Positions 39,271 to 48,350 are shown, counted from the first letter of the stretch. The stretch: DNA of 64,000 nucleotides from Thermomicrobiales bacterium (GCA_030446685.1 JAUJMV010000012.1:14882-78881); one strand, 5' to 3'. Numbers and translations are program-made. Notes: generated from the letters alone by a model not told the origin.

Positions 39271-39326
39271 ATCGGCCAGCAAGCCTAACCCTATATGTAT
39301 CAAAAGTTGTGTCCGAGCGCACGCGA
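39271..39326. repeat. Right inverted repeat flanking the SMI1 gene
   Basis: Reverse complement aligns with 38615-38683; see that entry. It ends 32 bases before the stop of the HXXEE gene. Confidence 0.6.
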
Positions 39327-39357
39327 TGGCGTGGCGGACGACTTGCCGGGCGGCGAG

Positions 39358-39785
39358 TCAGGGCAGTTGCCGGTCGCCCCGATCGCGGGCGGGGTGAAAC
39401 AGGTAGAGCGTGAAGGGGATGTTGAGCAGCACGGCGGTGGCGACACCCGGCGTGTAGCGGCGCGCCCGGACGGAGAGGGGAGGTGCGGCGCAAAGGCGTT
39501 CACGAACAGCCCCGCCTGAATCCACAGGAGCAACGTGGAGCCGCGCTCGTCGCCCGCGGCGGCACGAGACACCAGCGCCACCGCCGCGAGCGTCATCAGG
39601 GCGGTGAGGACCAGGTACTGGCGCTCCTCAAGGGTGATCCAGGGATTGATACGCCGGGTCAGTCCGACGAATTCGCCGACCCGGCGCGCTTCTTCCAGAT
39701 TGTGCGCGGCGAGACAGAGGGGTACTCCCCACAGCAGGCGCTGGAAGCTCAGCGTCCGGTCCAGATAGCGGATGAACGATGACAT
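39358..39785 (-). CDS. HXXEE domain membrane protein (one frameshift)
   Basis: Small integral membrane protein. Starts at ATG 39785; 'LLWGVPLCLAAHNLEEARRV' carries the eponymous HxxEE (His-Asn-Leu-Glu-Glu), followed by membrane helices 'YLVLTALMTLAAVALVSRAA' and 'LLLWIQAGLFVNAFAPHL'. After a frame break near 39,478 (in a C-rich run) the last helix 'GVATAVLLNIPFTLYLFHPA' continues in another frame to TGA 39358. Total ~143 residues. Biochemical role unknown. Confidence 0.8.
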
Positions 39786-39929
39786 TGCGCCGCCCCACTG
39801 CACGCGCACCCTTGCCGGGATGATACCATCCCCGGCCCGAACCTGTCACAAACCGCCGGCCCGCGGTGTCATACTGGGTGAACGGCCCGAGAGCGGCGCG
39901 GCCGGGGACGGGTAGTCGGGAGCGGGGCG

Positions 39930-40613
39930 TTGGGCGCGAAGGGGCCGGGTGCGGTCAATGCGTTCGCGATGGTCGGGCGGTCACGGCCCGGCGAGGAGCG
40001 GCCCGCCGCTGTGCCGCCGGCGGCGCGCGACCCGCAGCGGTTCGAGACCCTCTTCCTGCGCCACTACCGGCGGGTCCACGCGATCCTGCGCCGGCTGCTC
40101 GGGTCGGATGAAGCGGCGGAGGACGCGGCGCAGGAGGTCTTCCTGCGGCTCTACCACCAGGAGGCCCCGCCGCCGGACGAGGAGGGGCTGAGTCGCTGGC
40201 TCGCCCGCGTGGCGACCAACGTCGGCCTCAACACCCTGCGGGCCGACCGGCGCGCGGCGGCACGCCTCCAGCGGTCCGCGATCCTCGACCGCGCCGAGGA
40301 GCCGGGGCGCGAGGAGCGCCAGGACCCGGCGGCGGCGGCCCTGGCGCGCGAGGAGGCGGCGACGATCCGCGCGGTGCTGGACGGGATGGGGGAGCGCCCC
40401 CGGACTTGCCTGCTGCTGCGGAGCGGCGGCCTCTCCTACGCCGAGATCGCCGCCGCGCTCGGCGTGGCCCCCGGCTCGGTCGGCACGATCCTGGCGCGGG
40501 CCGAGCGGGACTTCCGGCGGCGCTACGCCGCGCTCGAGCGCGAGGGCCGGCCCGAGGGACGCCACGCCTCCACGGACACGCGGACGATGACCCGAGCGAC
40601 AGGACGGAGATGA
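39930..40613 (+). CDS. ECF-type RNA polymerase sigma factor
   Basis: Region 2: 'FETLFLRHYRRVHAILRRLL', 'DEAAEDAAQEVFLRLYHQEA', 'LSRWLARVATNVGLNTLRAD'. Region 4: 'MGERPRTCLLLRSGGLSYAE', 'IAAALGVAPGSVGTILARAE'. The start could be GTG 39930 (~227 residues) or the internal ATG 39969. Its stop overlaps the start of a zinc-finger anti-sigma gene (ATGA at 40610-40613), the standard sigma/anti-sigma pairing. Target genes unknown. Confidence 0.93.
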   Translation: MGAKGPGAVNAFAMVGRSRPGEERPAAVPPAARDPQRFETLFLRHYRRVHAILRRLLGSDEAAEDAAQEVFLRLYHQEAPPPDEEGLSRWLARVATNVGLNTLRADRRAAARLQRSAILDRAEEPGREERQDPAAAALAREEAATIRAVLDGMGERPRTCLLLRSGGLSYAEIAAALGVAPGSVGTILARAERDFRRRYAALEREGRPEGRHASTDTRTMTRATGRR

Positions 40614-41908
40614 GGCCGGCGATGCGATGCATTGACGAGGGGCGGCTGCGGGCCTACCTCGACGACGAACTGGGCGCCGCCGAGCAGGAGCGGATTGCGA
40701 CGCACCTGGCTGGCTGCCCCGCCTGCGAGGCGCGCGTCGTGACCCTGCGCGCGGACGCCGCGGCGGTCGAGACGGTGCTGGCCGCCTGGCTGCCCGCGCC
40801 GGATCCGAGCCCGGCCGCCGAGCGGGAGCGCACCGCACGGGCGCTGGCGACCTTCCAGGCCCGCCTGCGCGAGCAGGGAGCGACGGGACAACACGAGCAG
40901 ACGACGCCCACCGGCGCGGCAAAGGCGCAGAGACGCACGAAGGAGTGGCTACCCACGATGATCGGACGACTTTCGCAGCTCATCACGCCCCGGCGGCGCC
41001 CGGCCTTCGCCGCCGTGACGATCCTCGCGATCGTCGGGCTGCTGCTCACGCTCAGCCCGGTGCAGTCGCTGGCCGGCGGGCTGGTCCAGCAGTTCCGCGT
41101 GCGGCAGTTCGCCGCGGTGACGGTTCGCGTCCCGGCGATGACGACGATGCCGCAGCCGCGCGACCTGACCGACGCCGAGAAGACCCAACTCATGCAGGCG
41201 GTCAGCTCGCTCGGCACGCTCGACACCAACGCCACCCCAGAGAGCGCCCGCGAGGTGACGCGGGCCGAGGCCGAGGCGTTCTTCAAGCAGCACTACAACG
41301 GGTCCGGCCCGCGGCTGCCGCAGTCGCTGCCCGCCGATCTGTCCGGCCTGCCGGCCCGCTACGGCGTTGTCGACGCGACCTCCACCAAGTACAACCTCAA
41401 CGCGGCGGTCGCCAGCCAGTACCTCGGGCTGATCAACAGCCCCGATCTGAACGCGTTGAACCTCCCGGCGACCGGCACGCTCACCTTCGGCCTCGATGTG
41501 CCGGCCGCGGTCGGCGTCGCCTACGGCGACGAGCGGAACGGCTTCGCCGTCGTCCAACTGGCGAGCCCGGTCCTCAGCCTGCCGGACGAGATCGATGTCG
41601 AGGCTTTCCGCGCGGCGGTCCTGGCGATGCCGAACATCCCACAGGAGACGAAGGACCAGCTCCGGAACGTCAAGGACTGGCGGAGCACGCTGATCCTCCC
41701 GGTGCCCCAGGACGCCGAGGTCAGCAATCCGGAGATCGGCACCGGCCCGCTCGGCGCGATCAAGATCCCCGCCCTGCAGATCGTGGACGGGCAGGACCCG
41801 AGCCGCGGCAGCCTGCTCCTCTGGCAGCACGACGGGATGCTCTACGCGGTCGGCGGCCACCTGACGCCCGCCCAGGCCCAGGCGATCGCCGCCGGCATGA
41901 TGCGCTAA
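40610..41908 (+). CDS. Zinc-finger anti-sigma factor with large extracytoplasmic domain
   Basis: Cytoplasmic zinc-containing anti-sigma domain with 'ATHLAGCPACEARVVTLRAD' (HxxxCxxC at ~33-40), a single membrane helix 'PAFAAVTILAIVGLLLTLSP' (~125), and ~280 outer residues without a family I recognise ('YGVVDATSTKYNLNAAVASQ', 'LPATGTLTFGLDVPAAVG'). It would hold the preceding ECF factor inactive until an outer signal triggers proteolysis or conformational release. Start ATG 40610 overlaps the sigma stop. Confidence 0.88.
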   Translation: MRPAMRCIDEGRLRAYLDDELGAAEQERIATHLAGCPACEARVVTLRADAAAVETVLAAWLPAPDPSPAAERERTARALATFQARLREQGATGQHEQTTPTGAAKAQRRTKEWLPTMIGRLSQLITPRRRPAFAAVTILAIVGLLLTLSPVQSLAGGLVQQFRVRQFAAVTVRVPAMTTMPQPRDLTDAEKTQLMQAVSSLGTLDTNATPESAREVTRAEAEAFFKQHYNGSGPRLPQSLPADLSGLPARYGVVDATSTKYNLNAAVASQYLGLINSPDLNALNLPATGTLTFGLDVPAAVGVAYGDERNGFAVVQLASPVLSLPDEIDVEAFRAAVLAMPNIPQETKDQLRNVKDWRSTLILPVPQDAEVSNPEIGTGPLGAIKIPALQIVDGQDPSRGSLLLWQHDGMLYAVGGHLTPAQAQAIAAGMMR

Positions 41909-41940
41909 CTCCTTTCTCTCCCTTCCCTCCCTTTCCTCGC

Positions 41941-41966
41941 GGGGCGGACGGTCTTCCGTCCGCCCC
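41941..41966 (+). terminator. Terminator hairpin after the sigma/anti-sigma operon
   Basis: Perfect 11-bp stem 'ggggcggacgg' / 'ccgtccgcccc' with loop 'tctt', followed by 'gttccctttgt', the T-richest tract nearby. It lies 33 bases past the anti-sigma stop. Confidence 0.8.
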
Positions 41967-42132
41967 GTTCCCTTTGTCCTGCCGCTGTGCGCCACGGATA
42001 GAGTTCCGACCGGGGGGTGATCCGCGATGACGACCGCCGATCCGTTGCGTTGCCGCCGCGACCCGCGTTGTATAGTCAGAGCGGTGGATGCTTGGGGCGC
42101 GGGTGCGCGCGGCTGAGTGAAGGGAGTGGCCG

Positions 42133-43227
42133 ATGGCGCAGTTGACGCGAACGGAGTCTGCCGAGGGCGAGGCCGGGCGGCTGCCCGCGCCGCCGCTGGC
42201 GATCGAGACGCGCGGGCTGCGCAAGGAGTACGGCGAGCAGGTCGCCGTCCACGACGTGACGATCGCGGTGCCGCGGGGCGAGGTCTTCGGCTTCCTCGGG
42301 CCGAACGGCGCTGGCAAGAGCACCACCGTCAAGATGCTCCTCGGCCTGGCCTTCCCCACCGCCGGCGAGGCGCGCATCCTCGGCCAGCCGCTCGGGGCGG
42401 TCGGGGCGAAGCGGCGGATCGGCTTCCTGCCCGAGCAGTTCCGCTTCCACGAGTGGCTGCGCGGCGAGGAGTTCCTCGACTTCCACGGCCAGCTCTACGG
42501 CCTCTCGCGCGCCGAGCGGCGCCGCCGCATCCCCGAAGTCCTCGAACTGGTCGGCCTCGGCGGGCGCGGGCGCGACCGCCTGCGGACCTACTCGAAGGGG
42601 ATGCTGCAGCGCGCCGGGCTGGCGCAGGCGCTGCTCAACGACCCGGCGCTCGTCTTCCTCGACGAGCCGACCTCGGCGCTCGACCCGATCGGGCGGCGCG
42701 AGGTGCGCGACATCATCCGCGCCCTCAAGGCGCGCGGGATGACCGTCTTCCTCAACTCGCACCTGCTCAGCGAGGTCGAGACGGTCTGCGACCGCGTGGC
42801 GATCGTCGACCGCGGCCATGTCGTCCGCCAGGGCACCCTCAAAGAACTCCTCCAGGCGTCGCTCGACGTCGACCTGACCCTCGGCGCGCTGGACGACGCC
42901 GCGCTGCGCCGCATCGAGGAGTACGGCGCGATCGTCGCCCGCGAGGCCGGCGCGCTCAGCGTCCGCATGGACGACATCGAGGAGGTCCCGCGCCTGGTCG
43001 ACGCCCTCGTCCGCGCCGGCGTCGCCGTCTACGGCGTCACCCCCCACCGCCGCTCGCTGGAGGACGTCTTCCTGGGGGCGGTCGAGGGGGAACCGAGTGA
43101 AGTACGCAGTACGCAGTACGAAGTACGAATACACCCCGCTCCGGTTGGTGCGTTCGGCCTGCCGCACTCGCCGCCCCCGTTCGTACTGCGTACTGCGTAC
43201 TGCGTACTTCCAGGAGCGCAGCGATGA
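42133..43227 (+). CDS. ABC transporter ATP-binding protein (ABC-2 type exporter)
   Basis: Nucleotide-binding subunit of an ABC-2-type exporter. Walker A 'GPNGAGKSTT', Q-loop 'LPEQFRFHEWL', signature 'YSKGMLQRAGLAQAL', Walker B 'ALVFLDEPTSALDPI', H-loop 'FLNSHLLSEVE'. The conserved protein ends near 'EDVFLGAVEGE' (residue ~318); the reading frame then runs through a tandem-repeat hairpin (43099-43210), adding ~40 residues including 'VRSTQYEVR' and 'VLRTAYCVL', and stops at 43227, overlapping the permease start. The C-terminal tail is thus repeat-derived. Confidence 0.93.
   Translation: MAQLTRTESAEGEAGRLPAPPLAIETRGLRKEYGEQVAVHDVTIAVPRGEVFGFLGPNGAGKSTTVKMLLGLAFPTAGEARILGQPLGAVGAKRRIGFLPEQFRFHEWLRGEEFLDFHGQLYGLSRAERRRRIPEVLELVGLGGRGRDRLRTYSKGMLQRAGLAQALLNDPALVFLDEPTSALDPIGRREVRDIIRALKARGMTVFLNSHLLSEVETVCDRVAIVDRGHVVRQGTLKELLQASLDVDLTLGALDDAALRRIEEYGAIVAREAGALSVRMDDIEEVPRLVDALVRAGVAVYGVTPHRRSLEDVFLGAVEGEPSEVRSTQYEVRIHPAPVGAFGLPHSPPPFVLRTAYCVLPGAQR
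43099..43210. repeat. Hairpin with tandem-repeat arms (agtacgc unit) inside the ABC ATPase reading frame
   Basis: Left arm 43099-43130 'gaagtacgcagtacgcagta' and on; right arm 43180-43210 its mirror with four 'gtacttc/gtactgc' units. The loop is ~50 nt. It is in frame, so translated. It sits directly before the permease ribosome-binding site. Confidence 0.85.
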
Positions 43228-44086
43228 AGGCCCTCGTCATCGCCCGGCTGACCTTCCGCGAGGCGCTGCGGAAGCGGATGATCTGGGGCGTGGTCCTGCT
43301 GAGCATCGTCTTCGTCGCGCTCTACGCCTGGGGCTTCACCCAGGTGCGCGACGAGTTCCTGCGGGAGGCGGCGCGGCAGGGCGCGCGCGGCAACGGGCCG
43401 GGGCAGATCCTGACCCTCGACTTCGTCTCGACGATCATGGTCGGGCTCGGCTTCTACACGATCAACTTCCTGGCCGGGGTGATGACGATCTTCGCCGCCG
43501 TCGGCACGATCGCCGGCGAGGTGGAGACCGGCACCTTCCAGGCGATCGTGCCGAAGCCGCTGGCGCGCTGGGAGCTGATCGTCGGCAAGTTCCTCGGCTT
43601 CGCCGGGATGATCGCCGCCTACATCGCGCTGATGGCGACCGGGGTGCTGATCACCGCGCGCGTCGTCGCCGGGTACACCCCGCGAACTTCGTGCTGGCGA
43701 CGGCGCTAGTCGTCCTGGTGTCGCTGATCCTGCTGTCGCTGACCGTGCTCGGCAGCACCCTCCTGCAGACGATGGCGAACGGGGTGGTCGTCTTCATGCT
43801 CTACGGCGGCGCGCTGCTCGGCGGGCTGCTGGAGCAGCTCGGCGGCATCCTGCAAATCCAGACGCTGGTCAACGTCGGGGTCATCACCAGCCTGATCCTG
43901 CCGAGCGACGTGATCTGGCGCCTGGCGAGCAGCATCCTCCAGCCGGCCAACAGCCTGCGCCTCGACAGCCCGATCCCGATCGCCGCCGCCCAGGCCCCGA
44001 GTCAGGCGATGGTCAATTACGCCGTCTTCTACGTCTTCGCCCTGCTCGGCCTCGCGATCCTCTCCTTCCGCCGCCGCGACTTGTAG
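43224..44086 (+). CDS. ABC-2 type transporter permease (one frameshift)
   Basis: Membrane subunit for the preceding ATPase. Membrane helices include 'MIWGVVLLSIVFVALYAWGF', 'LGFYTINFLAGVMTIFAAVG' and 'FAGMIAAYIALMATGVLITA'; 'GEVETGTFQAIVPKPLARWE' is the hallmark loop of the ABC-2 permease family. Near 43,680 one C appears to be missing from a C run; beyond it 'FVLATALVVLVSLILLSLTV' and 'AVFYVFALLGLAILSFRRRD' complete the protein to 44086. ATG 43224 overlaps the ATPase stop. Confidence 0.88.
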
Positions 44087-44135
44087 GCATGGGGGCGAGG
44101 CGTCCGCGCAGGAACCGGAGGGTGGCGTTGGGCTT

Positions 44136-44248
44136 GTAGGGGCAGCCCTGTGTGGCTGCCCGCGGCCCTGCAGGGCCGCCACGCCGCCGTGGCCCGCCGA
44201 GGGCGTCAGTGGTCGGCAACGCGGGCAGCCACACAGGGCTGCCCCTAC
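44136..44248. repeat. Palindromic dispersed repeat, copy 1 (perfect 28-bp arms)
   Basis: Arms 44136-44163 and 44221-44248 are perfect reverse complements over 28 bases, each with an inner palindrome 'ggcagccctgtgtggctgcc'. The reverse complement of the whole element resembles 60591-60697 (about 83% over the best 64 bases). It lies between the permease and nitrilase-family genes. Confidence 0.85.
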
Positions 44249-44374
44249 GAGCAACGGACCCGAAGGGCGCCGTGGTCCCGCAGCGAGTGCGTCGTGCGAC
44301 CAAGTCGGCTATGCTAGTCTTCGGCGCGGTCGCGATCGGGGGGCATCAATGGCGGACGGGTGTACGGGGGGCGC

Positions 44375-45260
44375 ATGACGGTGGTACGGGTGGCCCTGCT
44401 CCAGATGACCGCCCGCGGCGACGACCAGGACGCCAACCTGGCCAAGGGCGAGGCGTTCTGCCGGCGGGCGCGCGAGATGGGCGCGGACATCGCGCTCTTC
44501 CCCGAGGGGTGGAACATCGGCTACACGCGCTTCGATCCGGCCGAGCCGGGGGCGCGCGAGCGCTGGCAGGCGCGGGCCATCGGCCCGGATGACCGGTTCG
44601 TCGGCCATTTCCGGGCGCTCGCCGAGGGGCTCGGGATGGCGATCGGGCTGACCTACTTCGAACGCTGGGACGGCGCCCCGCGCAACACCCTGGCGCTGAT
44701 CGACCGGCGCGGGCGGATCGCCATGACCTACGCCAAGGTCCACACCTGCGACTTCGGGGCGATGGAGGCGGCCTGCACGCCGGGGGACGATTTCCACGTC
44801 TGCGCCCTCGACACGGCGGCGGGCGAGCTGCGCGTGGGCGCGATGATCTGCTACGACCGCGAGTTCCCGGAGAGCGCCCGGATTCTGATGCTGAAGGGGG
44901 CCGAGCTGATCCTGACGCCCAACGCCTGCCACCTGGACGACCGCCGCCTCGCGCAGTTCCGCACCCGCGCGTTCGAGAATATGGTTGGGGTGGCGATGAC
45001 CAACTACGCCACCCCGCAGCACAACGGGCATTCGGTGGCCTTCGGCGCCGACGGCACCCCCCTCGCCGAGGCCGACGAGGCCGAGCAGATCTGCCTGGCG
45101 GCGTTCGATCTCGACGCGCTCCGCGCCTATCGCGCGCCACATCTGGGGCAATGCCTACCGCCGGCCGCACCGCTACGGCCTCCTGACCGCGCCCGATGTC
45201 GCCCCGCCGTTTGCCAGGGACGACGGCTTCTGCGAGCCCTTCGAGCGGGCGAAGCGGTAG
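44375..45260 (+). CDS. Carbon-nitrogen hydrolase (nitrilase superfamily; one frameshift)
   Basis: Amidohydrolase with the Glu-Lys-Cys triad: 'IALFPEGWNIGY' (Glu), 'MTYAKVHTCDFG' (Lys), 'GAMICYDREFPESARILM' (Cys). It most resembles N-carbamoyl-D-amino-acid or omega-amidase-like branches; substrate uncertain. Near 45,138 the frame shifts; beyond it 'HIWGNAYRRPHRYGLLTAPD' and 'FCEPFERAKR' complete the conserved C-terminus at TAG 45260. Start ATG 44375 ('MTVVRVALLQM'). Confidence 0.88.
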
Positions 45261-45290
45261 CGCCTGCCTCTGCCCCCTGCCCCCTGACGC

Positions 45291-45617
45291 CTACCCCTGC
45301 GACTCGTCCACCGCCCCCGGCGTCTCCATCCGCTCCCCCTTGAGGTGGGCGGCGTGGGCGATGGCGTGCGCGGCGACCGGCGTGGTGAGGATCAGGAAGG
45401 CGCCGATCAGCAGGACCCGGAAGATGATCGCCGGATCGCCGGTCGTCGCCGCGGCGAGGAGGAAGGGGAGGACGCCGAGGAAGGCGGCCTTGCTGGCGCC
45501 GTGGAGGCGCGTGTAGAGGTCGGGCATGCGGATGATGCCGTAGATGGCGATGCTCAGGATGATCAGGCCGAGCAGGATCAGCCCGTCGGCCAGCCAGGCG
45601 ACGGCGGAGGTGGTCAT
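45291..45617 (-). CDS. mnhG: Mnh/Mrp cation antiporter subunit G
   Basis: Small subunit of the multi-protein Na+/H+ antiporter. 108 residues with three membrane helices and the family signature 'YGIIRMPDLYTRLHGASKAA' followed by 'FLLAAATTGDPAIIFRVLLI'. Last gene of the mnhABCDEFG operon; its start touches the mnhF stop. Confidence 0.93.
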   Translation of the reverse strand: MTTSAVAWLADGLILLGLIILSIAIYGIIRMPDLYTRLHGASKAAFLGVLPFLLAAATTGDPAIIFRVLLIGAFLILTTPVAAHAIAHAAHLKGERMETPGAVDESQG

Positions 45618-45883
45618 CAGAACGGCCTCCCGATGCTCCAGTAGCGCCCGGCGGCCAGCACGGCGACGAACGAGAGGAGCGCCAGCGCCAGCGCCGCGTC
45701 GAGGTAGTAGGCCGAGCGGTTGGCGTGCGCGACCAGGACCAGCAGGGCGATCAGGACCAGCGTCAGCGTGTCCGCCGCCAGGATGCGCACCGCGGTGGAG
45801 CGCGCCCAGATCACCAGGTAGGCGTTGACGGCGAGCAGCGCCGCGATCCAGGTGACCGCCAGATAGAAGACGAACGGATGCAT
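45617..45883 (-). CDS. mnhF: Mnh/Mrp cation antiporter subunit F
   Basis: 88-residue, three-helix subunit: 'YLVIWARSTAVRILAADTLT' contains the conserved R-aD-T segment of MnhF, then 'LVLIALLVLVAHANRSAYYL' and 'ALALALLSFVAVLAAGRY'. It lies between mnhE and mnhG on the minus strand. Confidence 0.93.
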   Translation of the reverse strand: MHPFVFYLAVTWIAALLAVNAYLVIWARSTAVRILAADTLTLVLIALLVLVAHANRSAYYLDAALALALLSFVAVLAAGRYWSIGRPF

Positions 45884-45977
45884 CCTGCCACCTCCTTTGC
45901 TTCCCCTCCCCGCTCAGCGCCGCCCCGCGTCACCGGCCCCTCTCCCTCCCCCGGTATCGAGGCGCGTCCCTCTCCCA

Positions 45978-46469
45978 TCAGGGGAAGACGTGCCGCTGGT
46001 AGCGGTCGTAGAAGTGCTGGTGGGCCGCGCGGACCGCGTCGGGATCGCGCGCGTCGAGGACGTGCAGCAGCATCACCCCGCGCCGCCAATCCACGTCGAC
46101 CAGGTAGGAGCCGGGGGAGAGGGTCGTCGCCAGCGCCGAGACCGCGACCCCGGCCGGCGTGCGCTCGCCGAGCGGCAGGGCGACGATGCCGGGGCGCACC
46201 AGCGGGCGCAGGTGCAGCACCACCAGGACCACCTGCCAGGTCCCGACAGCGATCTCTCGCAGGATCGCGCCGGTGAACGGCACGAACGCCGCGATCCGCC
46301 GGAGTAGGCCCGGCTCCGCGGGCCGGCCGGTGAAGATCGCGCGCCGGAAGAGGAGCAGTATCGCGCCGGAGAGGGCCGCGCCGATCGCCAGGTCCCAGGG
46401 CTGGAAGCTCGCCAGGACCAGCGCGTAGACCAGGGTCAGCAGCGCCGTCGGGAAGAGCAGGCGGCTCAT
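45978..46469 (-). CDS. mnhE: Mnh/Mrp cation antiporter subunit E
   Basis: 163 residues: N-terminal membrane helices 'FPTALLTLVYALVLASFQPW' and 'AFVPFTGAILREIAVGTWQV', then the soluble MnhE domain 'PGIVALPLGERTPAGVAVSA', 'TTLSPGSYLVDVDWRRGVML', 'LHVLDARDPD', matching the family. The ATG at 46469 overlaps the mnhD stop by four bases. Confidence 0.93.
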   Translation of the reverse strand: MSRLLFPTALLTLVYALVLASFQPWDLAIGAALSGAILLLFRRAIFTGRPAEPGLLRRIAAFVPFTGAILREIAVGTWQVVLVVLHLRPLVRPGIVALPLGERTPAGVAVSALATTLSPGSYLVDVDWRRGVMLLHVLDARDPDAVRAAHQHFYDRYQRHVFP

Positions 46470-47848
46470 GGGCGCCCCCCGTTGAGGACGCCGGCCGCCT
46501 GCTGGCTGACCGCCAGCAGCGGCTCGGGCCAGACGCCGAAGGCGACGACGAGGCCCGCCAGCCCCAGCACCAGGATCCGGCTGCCGATCCCGCTCGTCTG
46601 GCCGGCCCCCTCCCGCTCCCAGAAGTCGCGCTGGTAGATCTGGAACATGTAGACGAAGGCGAGCGCGCCGCCGACGAAGAGCAGCGCCACCAGCGCGACG
46701 CTCAGGGCCGGGTCGTCCGGGGCGATGCCGCCGCGGAAGAGCGCCGCCTTGCCGAAGAACCCCGCCGAGGGCGGCACCCCGGCCACGCTGAAGGCGCCGA
46801 TCGCGAACGCCGCGCTGACCAGCCAGCCGCGCAGGCCGGCGGCGAGGAAGAGGACGGTCTTGTTGAGGGAGTTGACGACCGCGAAGAGGATCGCCGCCGC
46901 GTAGCCGGCCGGCCCGCCGATCCCGAGGGCGATCAGGATGTAGCCGGCGTTGCTGATCGCCGAGTAGGCCAGCGCCTCGCTCGCCGTGCGCACCGCGACC
47001 GCCTGGAGCGCGCCGTAGAGGACGCTGGCCGCGCCGAGGATCAGCAGCGCCGGCGCGGCGAAGCGCAACTCGCGCGGCAGCAGGTCGGCCCCGAAGCGGA
47101 TCAGCCCGTAGCTGCCGATGTTCGCCAGCGCGCCGCTGAGGATCGCCGCCACCGCCGGCCAGGTGTCGCGGTAGACCGGCGGCAGCCAGAAGTGGAACGG
47201 GAAGAGGCCGACCTTGATCCCGAAGGCGACGAAGATGATCGTCGCGATCAGCAGCACCGAGTTCTGGTCGGCCACGCCCGCCCAGGTGGCGATGCCGCGC
47301 ATGTCGAGCGTGCCGGTCACATGGTAGAGCGCGGCGATCCCGCTGAGGAAGAGCGTCGAGCCGAGCAGGTTGACCACGGTGAAGATCAGCGCCGCGCGCA
47401 GCTCGCGGGTTCGCCGACCATAGCCGGCCAGCACGAAGGACGAGGTCATCGCGATCTCGAAGAAGACGTAGAAGTTGAAGGCGTCGCCGGTCAGGAAGAG
47501 CCCGGTCAGCCCGGTCGCCAGGAAGAGGACGAGCGCCGGCAGCGCCCGCTCGTGGACGCCGCCGAGGGTCTCGTAGGCCAGCGCCGCCAGCAGCACGCCG
47601 ATCGAGAGGACCGCGAAGGTCACGCCGAGCGCGTCGGCGCGCAGGGTGATCCCGACCTCCGCCGGCCAGCCGCCCGCCACCAGCTCCACCGGCCCCCGCG
47701 CGAAGACGGCGACCGCCAGCCGCAGCATCGCCAGGAACCCGGCCCCCAGCGCGGCGACCGCCAGCCAGCCGACCCACCGCCGGCGCCCGTCGAGCAGCGC
47801 CAGCGGCACGGCGGCGAGCCAGACAATCGCCAGGGGCAGCACCAGCAT
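46466..47848 (-). CDS. mnhD: Mnh/Mrp cation antiporter subunit D
   Basis: 460-residue proton-channel subunit homologous to complex I NuoL/M/N. Proton_antipo_M features: 'VFFEIAMTSSFVLAGYGRRT', 'GIKVGLFPFHFWLPPVYRDT' (conserved Lys/His region), 'EALAYSAISNAGYILIALGI', 'VVNSLNKTVLFLAAGL'. Starts at ATG 47848. A tandem-repeat hairpin separates it from mnhC upstream. Confidence 0.95.
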   Translation of the reverse strand: MLVLPLAIVWLAAVPLALLDGRRRWVGWLAVAALGAGFLAMLRLAVAVFARGPVELVAGGWPAEVGITLRADALGVTFAVLSIGVLLAALAYETLGGVHERALPALVLFLATGLTGLFLTGDAFNFYVFFEIAMTSSFVLAGYGRRTRELRAALIFTVVNLLGSTLFLSGIAALYHVTGTLDMRGIATWAGVADQNSVLLIATIIFVAFGIKVGLFPFHFWLPPVYRDTWPAVAAILSGALANIGSYGLIRFGADLLPRELRFAAPALLILGAASVLYGALQAVAVRTASEALAYSAISNAGYILIALGIGGPAGYAAAILFAVVNSLNKTVLFLAAGLRGWLVSAAFAIGAFSVAGVPPSAGFFGKAALFRGGIAPDDPALSVALVALLFVGGALAFVYMFQIYQRDFWEREGAGQTSGIGSRILVLGLAGLVVAFGVWPEPLLAVSQQAAGVLNGGRP

Positions 47849-47862
47849 CAGTCCTCCTTCGT

Positions 47863-47985
47863 CGGCCGTGGGGCGTGGGGCGTGGGGTGCCGGCCGGTTG
47901 GGTCGGGTGGCGGCCGGTTTCGACCGGCGGTTACTACCCGCCTCCACCCTCCACGGTCCACGGCCCACGCCCCACGGCCTACGCC
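47863..47985. repeat. Tandem-repeat hairpin (ggcgtggg unit) between mnhC and mnhD
   Basis: Left arm 47863-47888 repeats 'cgtgggg'; right arm 47948-47985 repeats 'cccacgc/tccacgg'. The loop also contains the palindrome 'gccggtttcgaccggc' (47913-47928), a relative of those at 12672-12693 and 12843-12858. The right arm reaches into the last codons of mnhC. Confidence 0.7.
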
Positions 47986-48350
47986 CTGCGCTCCACTTCC
48001 AACTGGCGCTCATCCTCCGCCTCGGCCAGCGAGAGGTCTTCCTTGTCGACCGTCTCACGCGTGGTGTAGACCCGGTAGACCAGGCTGAGGAGCAGTGCGG
48101 TAATCCCGAAGCTGATCACGATCGCGGTCAGCGCCATCGCCTGCACCAGCGGGTCGCTGATCGGCTCGCCCTCCGGCAGCGGGTAGATCGGCGCCCGCCC
48201 GCGCGTCAGGCCGGCGGCGATGATGAAGAGGATCACCGCATTCGAGATCAGGATGATCCCGGCGACCACCCGGATCAGGTCGCGCTTCAGCATCAGGTAG
48301 GCGCCGGTCCCGAAGAGAATCGCCACCACGAGCGCGAAGAGGACGATCAT
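47979..48350 (-). CDS. mnhC: Mnh/Mrp cation antiporter subunit C
   Basis: NuoK-like subunit, ~123 residues, three helices: 'ALVVAILFGTGAYLMLKRDL', 'IRVVAGIILISNAVILFIIA', 'VQAMALTAIVISFGITALLL' with the conserved 'DPLVQALTLTAIVI'-type segment. The C-terminal tail is highly charged. It overlaps mnhB by four bases. Confidence 0.94.
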   Translation of the reverse strand: MIVLFALVVAILFGTGAYLMLKRDLIRVVAGIILISNAVILFIIAAGLTRGRAPIYPLPEGEPISDPLVQAMALTAIVISFGITALLLSLVYRVYTTRETVDKEDLSLAEAEDERQLEVERRA

